Origin: CAVVUC01 sp963751395
GTDB taxonomy: Bacteria > Verrucomicrobiota > Verrucomicrobiia > Chthoniobacterales > Chthoniobacteraceae
Length of the DNA stretch: 64,000 nt
Assembly (NCBI GenBank): GCA_963751395.1
Contig: CAVVUC010000003.1
Location: 496,001-560,000 of the forward strand
Direction of reading: 5' to 3'
Both the position numbers and the translations under genes were made by a program. Positions within the stretch are counted from its first letter, which is position 1. Each line of letters starts with the position of its first letter. Shown here one piece after another: positions 14,924-22,071 of this stretch. Under the pieces are notes generated by a model. That model ran no database searches, was not told the origin of the DNA, and saw nothing but the letters and a program-made list of their open reading frames with translations.

Positions 14924-15590
14924 TTACTCTCCGTCCCGATCTGGATAGAATCTATCGAGAACGCGATGTTCTTCCTGCATCCACCAGATGGGCAGCTTGT
15001 CCATCAGTATCTTCATGCGCGGAACGTGCTTCCTCTCGTTCCACGGGCGATGTTCCTCGCGCCAGCGGTGGTAAAATGCCTCACCAATTGATAGAGGGGT
15101 TTGTGGCAAGGGTAACCGGATTCGTTTGTAAGGTCGGTCGTAGCCTCCCGCTTCATTCTCTTCGCCTTCTTCGCTGAACCACTGCCGAAGCTCGACGTGA
15201 GTCCAAGCGGGGCTGAAATGAACGGGCAGGATTTTTTCAGCGTGGCTTGGCAGCCAGTAGTAAACACGTCCGAAGTAAATCGAATGCAGATAGCGTTCAA
15301 ACAGCCTGGGACGGAGCGGGCTTTCCCCGATTGGTTCTCGCAGGGGCACAACCCACAGGATAGAGATGTCCCTGCCGGAGTAGCCCAAACAGCGCTTTAG
15401 TATTCGTGGCAATGTGAGCGTGGAATTTTGGATTTCAATCGCGACGCGCTTGCCGTCAATTCGCCCTCCAATATCCGGCTGTAATTCGGGCAGTTTCCGT
15501 GCCTTGTCTGCTTTGATGCGGACTGAATCGCAAACCCACTTTGTCTCCGGGAACACCGAGCTATTAATCCGGCAAAGAGAAAGAACCTTC
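14924..15590 (-). pseudogene. CoiA-like protein, C-terminal part (disrupted by IS630)
   Basis: The frame encodes a nuclease-like core: LQPDIGGRIDGKRVAIEIQN, with D and E-x-Q spaced as in the PD-(D/E)xK domain of competence CoiA proteins, then SILWVVPL. The missing N-terminal part lies at 16672-16982, on the other side of the IS630-type element. An in-frame ATG next to the insertion gives a nominal 222-aa product, but it lacks the zinc-binding N-terminus. It is probably a broken gene of the genomic island. Confidence 0.75.
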
Positions 15591-16623
15591 ATGCGGCGTA
15601 GGAAGTGGTGGAGGAACGAAAGCAGGCCCGGATGATGTCGGGTTGTTTATGGCAGGAGCGCAGTTGAGCAAGCGTCTGTTTGTGCAGACAGCTTGCGTTG
15701 CGCGGTGCGGGCAGTTGGGAGAGCTTGCTTTTGAGCGCGCGGTTGAGCCGCTCGTCAGGGTTGAGTTCCGGGCTGTAGCTGGGCAGGTGATGCACGGCGA
15801 TCGTTTCGGTGTGCAGTGCCAGCCATTCTTTGACCGGCGCGCTGTGATGCACGCGCAGGTTGTCGAGGATGAGATACACTTTGCGCCCGCCCGCCTGCTT
15901 GATGAGTCGCGCCATGAATTTGATGAGCAGAGTCGAGTTGAGCGCCCCTTTGTAAACCATCCACCGGGCGCTGCCGCGATTGGTTACCGCGCTCATCACC
16001 GAAAACCCGAAGCGTTTGGAACGCTGGCTCACCGTGGGGGTCTGTCCTTTGGGAGCATAGCCGCGCGGCGCGTTGGGTTGGTTGTTCACCCCGGTCTGGT
16101 CGCCCCAGAAAATCTCCGCATCTTCGACCCCGGCCTGCACGGCGATGGCAGGATAAGTCTCCCTCAGCCACTTCTTCACCGCCTTGGGTTGCTGTTCATA
16201 GGCCCTCTTGAGGGGCTTTTGCGGAGTGAAACCCCAGCGCTTCAAATACTCGCCCATCGTGCGCACGGGCAACTTGATCCCGTAGCGGAACTCAATGAGT
16301 TGCGCCACCGCCTTGCGCGTCCACAGCGCGAAGGGCAGTTTCAACTGGTCGGGCAGCTTGTCGCGGATGAGCTTTTGAATCTCCCTCTCCTGCTCTTTCC
16401 CGAGAGTGCGTCCGTCGCCCACCTCACGCCCGCGCGCGTCGGCCAACAGGGATTGGATGCCGTGCTCGCGCCGGTGCTGCCCCCATTGGCGCACGGTGCG
16501 CACATGCATGCCCACCGCCTGGGCCACATCCGCTTGCATCCATCCGGAGTCCAGCAGCTTCATCGCACGCTGCCGGGCCGCCTTTTGCTGCTCCTTGTTC
16601 ATCTTGCGTCCGTCTTCCTTCAT
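15589..16623 (-). CDS. IS630-family transposase
   Basis: 344 aa. An N-terminal helix-turn-helix (LLDSGWMQADVAQAVGMHVR, TVRQWGQHRREHG) and a winged-helix region (GIKLPVRTMGEYLKRWGF) precede the DDE domain, with IFWGDQTGVNN (first Asp), YLILDNLRVHHS (second Asp) and LPSYSPELNPDERLNRALKS (Glu), the classic IS630/Tc1 end motif. ATG 16623 is preferred; a TTG at 16650 is possible. The stop codon lies within the terminal repeat. Confidence 0.92.
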   Translation of the reverse strand: MKEDGRKMNKEQQKAARQRAMKLLDSGWMQADVAQAVGMHVRTVRQWGQHRREHGIQSLLADARGREVGDGRTLGKEQEREIQKLIRDKLPDQLKLPFALWTRKAVAQLIEFRYGIKLPVRTMGEYLKRWGFTPQKPLKRAYEQQPKAVKKWLRETYPAIAVQAGVEDAEIFWGDQTGVNNQPNAPRGYAPKGQTPTVSQRSKRFGFSVMSAVTNRGSARWMVYKGALNSTLLIKFMARLIKQAGGRKVYLILDNLRVHHSAPVKEWLALHTETIAVHHLPSYSPELNPDERLNRALKSKLSQLPAPRNASCLHKQTLAQLRSCHKQPDIIRACFRSSTTSYAA

Positions 16624-16672
16624 TACCCCATCCTGGCACACCCGCAGCAAGGGTGCTATCTTTTTGCCGCAT
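15591..16672 (-). mobile_element. IS630-family insertion sequence
   Basis: About 1.08 kb. Both ends read TGCGGC inward (ATGCGGC at 15591-15597; GCCGCAT at 16666-16672). The single gene is a DDE transposase. The element splits a CoiA-like gene. IS630 elements normally duplicate a TA target, but a clean TA pair is not apparent here, so the exact ends carry an uncertainty of one or two bases. Confidence 0.82.
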
Positions 16673-16982
16673 TAATAAGATGCTCGTAGAGGGCATTCTT
16701 GCAGGAAGTGTGAACTTGCGTTTCCCCAGGACGAGCAATCGGGGACAGTCGCGCCAAGTGAGCGAAGTGATCGCGGGCCTCGGTGCAGTGCCGGTGAATT
16801 GCGTCTGAAAGGCAGCCTTGGCAAAGGAAGGGGCCGTCCGACTTGCTGACTTCGAAGGCGTGAACGCGTCTCCCGGTTGTCTTTTGGGTAGCCCAGCCTG
16901 CAACCAATCCGTCGCAACCCACTTCGAAGGCGTCACGCAACACCTCACCGTCATGGGAGGTGTCGCTTTCGCCTTCGTTCAT
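16672..16982 (-). pseudogene. CoiA-like protein, N-terminal part (disrupted by IS630)
   Basis: From ATG 16982 the frame gives GRRVHAFEVSK, FLCQGCLSDAIHR and DHFAHLARLS, then HTSCKNALYEHLI. The C-x-x-C, HFAH and H-x-x-x-K features are those of the CoiA N-terminal zinc-binding region. The frame then reads into the IS630 end and stops at 16656. The remainder of the gene resumes at 15590. The native protein would have been about 320 aa. Confidence 0.75.
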
Positions 16983-16992
16983 GGCTCTACAA

Positions 16993-17988
16993 CTACCGTT
17001 TCTTGGCTTCCGAACGGATCAGCCGAGCAAGGCGTGCCAAGTCCCTCTCGCCCAGATCGGACAGGTGAGCCACCGGCTTCCCCAGCTTCATCGCGGCGAA
17101 TTCATGAATCTGATCATCAGACCATCCCAACCCCTTTTTGGCCGTGCCGAAGATGCTCCGGTAGTGCTTCATTCTCCACAGATCGTTGTCCTTGCGGCGA
17201 ATCTTGGGGAGGTTCATCCCCTTGGCTTGCTGGAGCAGAGAAACGGCCTTCTCGAAATCCTCACGGGCAATCTCCTTGTAGGTTGTGACCTTGAAAGTGT
17301 TTTTCACATAGCTCCACCAAGTCTGAAAACTCTTCGCTTCGTTTTTTCCTGCGGCAACGTCCATTTCCGCGAGTTCCTTGACCAGCGCATGGATTTTCGC
17401 CGCCTGTTCGGGAGAGAGATGCCTCTCGTCCGGAGTGAACTCGGTGCGGGTGATATGCTTTGGCGAGTGGATGATATTTCCTCCGGCAGCCAGCACGTCA
17501 CGGGCCTTGCCGATGGTCTGGGTGATTGCAGTTCCTGTTCCGCTGGCCGGCTTTTTGGTTGATCGTTTCTTCACCGGCTTCGCATCCGCAGTGATGCGCT
17601 CAATGAAACGGCGGCGACGTTCCCTTTCCTCCCCGGAGAAAGCGTCGATAATGGAAATCACCGGCTGGATTTCGGTTGGGCGAAGCGGCGTCACTGCAAC
17701 TGCAAAGACCAGTCCATTGCTGCAATCGGGATCGTGGGCGATTGCAGCCTGAAACTCGGGCTGGGAGAACTGAATCGGCGTAAAGTTGTCCGTGAGGCAT
17801 AGAATCACCGCGCCCGCCTTTTTGGCAGCCTGGGTGACTTGCACCCCAAACTGTATGTGCTCGGAAGTGTCGAAAGGGCGGATCTCCGCACGCTTGAGAT
17901 TTGCATCGAGCCAGTCTTCGAGGAATCCGGCTGGTTCCGTGTCGGCGATGTCGCAGAGGATGATGTAGTCGAGTTTCTTAGTTGGCAT
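16993..17988 (-). CDS. TIR-like domain fused to an ORF6C domain
   Basis: 331 aa. Residues ~5-115 resemble a TIR domain: LDYIILCDIAD strand, then FLEDWLDANLKRAEIRPFD, GAVILCLTDNFTPIQFSQPE, with E78 at the position of the catalytic Glu of NAD-cleaving TIRs. After a basic linker (~125-185), residues ~190-255 match ORF6C of phage antirepressors (LSPEQAAKIHALVKELAEMD, WWSYVKNTFKVTTYKEIARE). The C-terminal helical tail is unassigned. It is the last gene of the restriction operon, 2 bp after res. NADase or defence activity is inference; the TIR call is moderate. Confidence 0.6.
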   Translation of the reverse strand: MPTKKLDYIILCDIADTEPAGFLEDWLDANLKRAEIRPFDTSEHIQFGVQVTQAAKKAGAVILCLTDNFTPIQFSQPEFQAAIAHDPDCSNGLVFAVAVTPLRPTEIQPVISIIDAFSGEERERRRRFIERITADAKPVKKRSTKKPASGTGTAITQTIGKARDVLAAGGNIIHSPKHITRTEFTPDERHLSPEQAAKIHALVKELAEMDVAAGKNEAKSFQTWWSYVKNTFKVTTYKEIAREDFEKAVSLLQQAKGMNLPKIRRKDNDLWRMKHYRSIFGTAKKGLGWSDDQIHEFAAMKLGKPVAHLSDLGERDLARLARLIRSEAKKR

Positions 17989-17990
17989 GG

Positions 17991-20720
17991 CTATTTGGTT
18001 CCTTTGATTTTGGATTTGATCGCCTCAAGGTCGGAACCCTTTGGCATGATGAAAAGACAACGCCCGCCGCTGCGGCTTTCCCAGACGGCTCCGACCGCGC
18101 GCTTTTCCCCGGCTTCCGTCCAGAGGTGTTCGCCTTTGAATTCGACGACGAGCACGCGCCCATCGGTGAGCTGGCAGATGAAGTCCGGGTAAAACCAGTC
18201 GGTGGATGTCTGGAGGCGGAATGAAGATGCCTTGCGCGAAAGGTTGCGCACCCAGAACTGAACCTCGGGAAGGCCGTCAAGAAACTGCGCGCACTTGAAC
18301 TCGTCGGCCAACGTGCCGTCGGCGCGCTTTTCGCGAAGCTCGCCGGGCTTCGGGCCGAAGTAGTGTTTCTTGAACTGAAACCCGCCCTCGTAAAGCCATC
18401 CGGGTTCGTAGGCCATCGCCTTGAAGTTGATCGCGCGCCCGTCGGATACGGCGAGCGCCGACGTTGGCAGGAGCCATTCCCGGAACGCATTCGAGCGTTC
18501 CTGTTCGCGATGCCGATGGATGAGCGCCTCGATTTCATCCCTCAAACGAAACCGATCCATCGCCAGCAAACCAATGTCCGTGATCCCGTGCCTGGCCATG
18601 AGGGCGTTGATCGCTTTTCGCAGAAACGCAGCGGACTCGCCCGCAGGAATGTCGGCGTGATCAATGTGCCGGTCGAGCCAGGCGACCAGCGTTTCCATTG
18701 TCCAATCGGCTGTCCCGCCAAGCTGCATGACCTGCTGATGGAGCTGGCCGACGTAATCCCCGTTCGGCTGATCCGGCAGATCGCGAACGACCTCGATGGT
18801 CACCTCGCCTTTGCCTGCAATGTCCACCGCGCCCTGCTTGCCCTTCGGGCGTTCGAGCGGGTTGTAGGTTTCGGGAAGACTGGCATCCTTCAAACCAAGC
18901 CGCCACGGATGTTCGAGAAGGAACGTGCTTTCAAACTCGAAAAGCTGGCCGTCCTCGTCCACGCACAAAAGCGGAACGATGAAATCGAGTTGTTGCTCGT
19001 AGGGCGATGGCAGGCGTGTCGCACCGCTCCCGCCGAAAGCCCGCTCGGCTTCGCGCACCGCCTCGACCGCGGATTCGATTTTCATCTTCGCGGCGGGCGT
19101 CCTGGCACAAGAAGCAAGGCGGGTCGTCTCCTCCTGGTCGAGCGGAACGAACACCGTGAGGGCGCCCGTTGAAGATTCCAGCTTCGCCTTGCCCGCGAGC
19201 GTGGCGATCTCCCGAACCGCTGAATCCAGATCAATCTCCGTCGCGGGGTCGAGGGTCACGGTCTTTGGCTGGACGCCCAGCGGGAACACGCCTTGTGGCA
19301 CGGGAATGATGATCCGTTCAGCCTCGGCGGCGGTGAAACCGTTGTGTTCGAGGGCATCCTTCAACTCCGCGAGCACTTCATGGATGTTGTCGGAAATGGA
19401 AAATGCGTAGGCGCAGTTCAGGTCGGGATGCTGTTTCGCCCGCGCGTTGGGCAGGCGCAGGATGCGCCCGACAATCTGCTCGATGGCTGTGGCGGAGCGG
19501 GTTTCCTTGAGGCTGCAAAGGACGTAGGCAAACGGACAATCCCAGCCTTCCCGTAGCTTCTCGACGGTGAGGATGAACCGGACCTTGCATTTCGGGGTCG
19601 CGATGTCGCGGACATCCTTCAACTCGTCCTTGGTGCCCGTCGAAATAATCACTTCCTCCCGTGCGATACCAAAATCGGCCACGAGCCGATCCCGGAGAGG
19701 TTCGCAGGCATCCACCCGCCCTGCCTGGATGAGCATGATCGGGCGCAGATACTCGCCGGTGGCCTGGGATTCGGCGGCTGCCAGCTTTTCAAGATCGGCT
19801 CGCAAAGTGATGGCGTCCGCAAGCAGGGCATCCTTCTGGCTCGGGTGCCGCGTGATAACCCGGAGAGGGAGTTTCACCATGTCCGCCGCTTTCAACTCGG
19901 CAGCCGAGACGCGGTGCAGGACGTTGGACGGCGGCACCGGTTCCTTGCGACCGGAGATAATTTCGGTGCCGCCCTTGGACGGCGTGGCGGTCAACTCGAT
20001 GATGCACGAGGGCCGCACGTCGGCGAGCATGGCGAAGGAGCGGTAAGTCCGGGCGTTTTGCGCCTCGTCCACGATCACGATGGGTCGGCGCAGCCGCAGC
20101 ATGTTCACTAGCGACGGCTTCGGTTTGCCGTCCGCGCCGGGCAGGAGTTCGGCGAGCCGGTCGGCGGGCACGTTCTGCAAATGTTCGGCGAAACTTCCGT
20201 TCTGGTCATAGACCTTGCGCCCCGTGGTGTCCTCGACCCGGAACGCCTGGATGGTCGCGACGATCACGACAGTCTGACTCTCGACCGTCGCGCGGGAAAG
20301 CCGCAACGCCTCGTCGATGGTCACGACCTCGACCGGCCCGGCGCAGGCCATCTCCAACGCCCGGCGATACGGGTGTCCCGGATCGCGCAACGCGTCGGCG
20401 GTCTGGTCGAGGATCGTGTTGCTGGGCACCAGCCAGAGAATCACCGCCCGTTCCGCATGGAGCAGTTCGTCTTTGGCGATTCCAACGCCGTAGCAGGCGA
20501 TCAAAGTTTTCCCGCCGCCCGTCGGCACACGCAGGCAGACGTAAGGCATTTCTGGCGACAGGCCCGCGGCCCTGACCGGCTGATACTCGAAGAACTGCCC
20601 GCCGTTGGAGGTCGCCACCGCATGGAATGCCTTTGCGGGCGCGTCGCCGTTGCCGCAGGCGTGCAGGAAATCCCGCAACGAGCCGAGCACCCGGTTCTGG
20701 TATTCCTTGGGCGAGATCAT
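17991..20720 (-). CDS. res: Type III restriction endonuclease subunit Res
   Basis: 909-aa SF2 helicase-nuclease. Walker A is RVPTGGGKT (64-72), motif II DEAQ (218-221), motif III TATP (244-247), and the RecA-2 part has LKETRSATAIEQIVGRILR. The C-terminal PD-(D/E)xK-like nuclease is seen as YPDFIC (~845) and VVEFKGEH (~862). With Mod it forms the type III complex that cuts DNA after translocation between head-to-head unmethylated sites. Its ATG overlaps the upstream toxin stop (ATGA), unlike most type III loci, where res directly follows mod. Confidence 0.92.
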   Translation of the reverse strand: MISPKEYQNRVLGSLRDFLHACGNGDAPAKAFHAVATSNGGQFFEYQPVRAAGLSPEMPYVCLRVPTGGGKTLIACYGVGIAKDELLHAERAVILWLVPSNTILDQTADALRDPGHPYRRALEMACAGPVEVVTIDEALRLSRATVESQTVVIVATIQAFRVEDTTGRKVYDQNGSFAEHLQNVPADRLAELLPGADGKPKPSLVNMLRLRRPIVIVDEAQNARTYRSFAMLADVRPSCIIELTATPSKGGTEIISGRKEPVPPSNVLHRVSAAELKAADMVKLPLRVITRHPSQKDALLADAITLRADLEKLAAAESQATGEYLRPIMLIQAGRVDACEPLRDRLVADFGIAREEVIISTGTKDELKDVRDIATPKCKVRFILTVEKLREGWDCPFAYVLCSLKETRSATAIEQIVGRILRLPNARAKQHPDLNCAYAFSISDNIHEVLAELKDALEHNGFTAAEAERIIIPVPQGVFPLGVQPKTVTLDPATEIDLDSAVREIATLAGKAKLESSTGALTVFVPLDQEETTRLASCARTPAAKMKIESAVEAVREAERAFGGSGATRLPSPYEQQLDFIVPLLCVDEDGQLFEFESTFLLEHPWRLGLKDASLPETYNPLERPKGKQGAVDIAGKGEVTIEVVRDLPDQPNGDYVGQLHQQVMQLGGTADWTMETLVAWLDRHIDHADIPAGESAAFLRKAINALMARHGITDIGLLAMDRFRLRDEIEALIHRHREQERSNAFREWLLPTSALAVSDGRAINFKAMAYEPGWLYEGGFQFKKHYFGPKPGELREKRADGTLADEFKCAQFLDGLPEVQFWVRNLSRKASSFRLQTSTDWFYPDFICQLTDGRVLVVEFKGEHLWTEAGEKRAVGAVWESRSGGRCLFIMPKGSDLEAIKSKIKGTK

Positions 20721-21010
20721 GGCTTGCGCTTTATCCAGTATTCCGGTCTGCGGGCGGCGTGGCCGATGGCGAGAACGGTGACAGATCCCTGTTCGATGGA
20801 GTAAGTGACGTAATACGGGAACCGCTTGAGGTTCACCCTGCGATAGTTGCCTTTTCGCAAACGGGGCAATTTCGGAGCGGCTGTAATGCTGTGCAGGTAG
20901 TAGGAGACTTCGGATTCAAAGTCCTCGCCAAGTCCCTGCTGCAAGGCTTCGTAATAGATGGCCGCTTCGATCAATTCGGATCGCGCTTCTGCCGTGAATA
21001 TCAACTGCAT
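20717..21010 (-). CDS. RelE/ParE-family toxin
   Basis: 97 aa from ATG 21010. It has the RelE/ParE pattern: FTAEARSELIEAAIYYEALQ, GEDFESEVSYYLHSI and RRVNLKRFPYYVTYSIEQ, ending with an IGHAARRPEYWIKRKP-like C-terminus. Such proteins poison gyrase or cleave ribosome-bound mRNA. ATG 21010 gives the standard N-terminus and lies inside the 3' end of the antitoxin gene; upstream in-frame sequence is the other-frame reading of the antitoxin. Its stop overlaps the res start. Confidence 0.85.
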   Translation of the reverse strand: MQLIFTAEARSELIEAAIYYEALQQGLGEDFESEVSYYLHSITAAPKLPRLRKGNYRRVNLKRFPYYVTYSIEQGSVTVLAIGHAARRPEYWIKRKP

Positions 21011-21240
21011 TGGCGCAAGCGTTCCCGCAGTTCTTCCCTTACCTTCTCCCAAGGAATGAGTTCCGCCCGGCCTTCCCTTACAGCGGCGAGGCGAGCCCGG
21101 ATTTCCTCGTCCCAAGCTGCTTCCACATCGGGATCAACCGGTGTGTCATCCAGGGAAAGGACATAGTGGGCAAGGCGAAGTTGCTGCTCGCGGGGCAGTT
21201 CCAGCACTTCGTGCGTGATGTCTTCGAGTGTTTTCGGCAT
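21001..21240 (-). CDS. Addiction-module antitoxin (PF09720-type)
   Basis: 79 aa: MPKTLEDITHEVLELPREQQ then LRLAHYVLSLDD, and an acidic second half with AAWDEEIRARLAAVREGRAE. This is the arrangement of the putative addiction module component family that pairs with RelE/ParE toxins. It overlaps the toxin start by ten bases. The pair is embedded between ORF6N and res of the restriction operon. Confidence 0.85.
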   Translation of the reverse strand: MPKTLEDITHEVLELPREQQLRLAHYVLSLDDTPVDPDVEAAWDEEIRARLAAVREGRAELIPWEKVREELRERLRQCS

Positions 21241-21292
21241 GGTTTTGGTTTCCTTTCGTTGAGTCAGTTTACATCGTTTTCGTGAGCGAGGG

Positions 21293-21309
21293 GGTCACAG
21301 TTTGTGACC
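21293..21309. promoter_or_regulatory. Palindrome GGTCACA-N3-TGTGACC downstream of ORF6N gene
   Basis: A 7+3+7 inverted repeat in the gap between the ORF6N stop (21347) and the antitoxin start (21240). The same half-site occurs in a longer perfect palindrome inside the ORF6N gene (21657-21681). It is a possible operator for the ORF6N protein or the antitoxin; this is inference. Confidence 0.4.
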
Positions 21310-21346
21310 GGCTTCTTCATGTGGCGCGGATTCTTCCCTTTGAAAT

Positions 21347-21865
21347 TCATGGTTTTTCGTCGCGGTGAAAGCCGATGCGCGGCTTGGGCGGGGCGGGTGG
21401 CGGCGTGAGCAACGGCTGGATTTGCCGCCAGATGACGCTGAGCGACTGATCGTGCTCCAGCAGCGTCTTGTCGATCTCGGCCAGCCGTTTGAGAATCGCG
21501 GTGTTGGCGGCAAGTTGTTCGCGCATCTGGACGAACGCCCGCACGACGAAAACGCTCATTTTGACCGCCTCCGGGCTGTTCAGAACCGTGGCCGCCATGA
21601 TCGCCCCATGCTCGGTGAAGGCGTAGGGCAACTGAGGCGAGAACTTCAGCCGGGCAAGGTGGTCACAATTTGTGACCACCTCTTTCTTTTCGGCCTCGGT
21701 AAGCTGGAAGATGAAATCCTCGGGGAAGCGATCCACATTGCGCTTTACAGCCTGGTTCAGAGCTTTGGTCGGCACGTCGTAAATAGTTGCGAGATCGGCA
21801 TCCAGCAGCACTTTCTGGTTGCGGATGGTGAGGATGAGGGATTCGAGAACGGGTTGCTTTTTCAT
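21347..21865 (-). CDS. ORF6N-domain DNA-binding protein
   Basis: 172 aa. The ORF6N domain covers ~10-120: ILTIRNQKVLLDADLATIYD, LNQAVKRNVDRFPEDFIFQL and LPYAFTEHGAIMAATVLNS are its standard blocks. The C-terminal part is a coiled coil (ILKRLAEIDKTLLEHDQSLS) with a proline-rich tail. ORF6N proteins derive from phage antirepressors and are frequent in bacterial genomes with unknown function. Its start overlaps the 69-aa ORF stop (ATGA). The TIR protein at the operon end carries the complementary ORF6C module. Confidence 0.85.
   Translation of the reverse strand: MKKQPVLESLILTIRNQKVLLDADLATIYDVPTKALNQAVKRNVDRFPEDFIFQLTEAEKKEVVTNCDHLARLKFSPQLPYAFTEHGAIMAATVLNSPEAVKMSVFVVRAFVQMREQLAANTAILKRLAEIDKTLLEHDQSLSVIWRQIQPLLTPPPAPPKPRIGFHRDEKP
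21657..21681. repeat. Perfect 25-nt palindrome inside the ORF6N gene
   Basis: AGGTGGTCACAA (21657-21668), one central T, then TTGTGACCACCT (21670-21681). It encodes the segment EVVTNCDHL of ORF6N, so codon constraint may contribute, but the symmetry is perfect over 12 bases per arm and its core recurs at 21293-21309. Confidence 0.6.
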
Positions 21866-22071
21866 GGCTGGTGAAGGGAGATTCCGATGGCCCGCACGGG
21901 GCGTGTCTGCTCAGCATCGATCCAGTCGGCGTGGTCGAGGCATTCTTCGGGGATTGGGTGGTGGTTGCCGAGGATGCGCCGGATCAATCGGCGGCTCTCG
22001 AAAGCGCGCCAGACCGCTTCGTCGTCGTTGAATTGCCGGGCGAGGGCTTGCGGATCGTGTGTGGTGGTCAT
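21862..22071 (-). CDS. 69-aa hypothetical protein in the restriction operon
   Basis: MTTTHDPQALARQFNDDEAV, then WRAFESRRLIRRILGNHHPI, ending ISLHQP. It overlaps both the mod stop (ATGA at 22068-22071) and the ORF6N start (ATGA at 21862-21865), so it is almost certainly translated as part of the operon. I do not recognise the family; the composition suggests a small helical, mildly acidic cytoplasmic protein. Confidence 0.65.
   Translation of the reverse strand: MTTTHDPQALARQFNDDEAVWRAFESRRLIRRILGNHHPIPEECLDHADWIDAEQTRPVRAIGISLHQP

Noticed and set aside
15588..16674. TA target duplication of the IS630-type element
   Set aside because: Flanking bases are not both TA; the exact ends could not be fixed, so no duplication is claimed.
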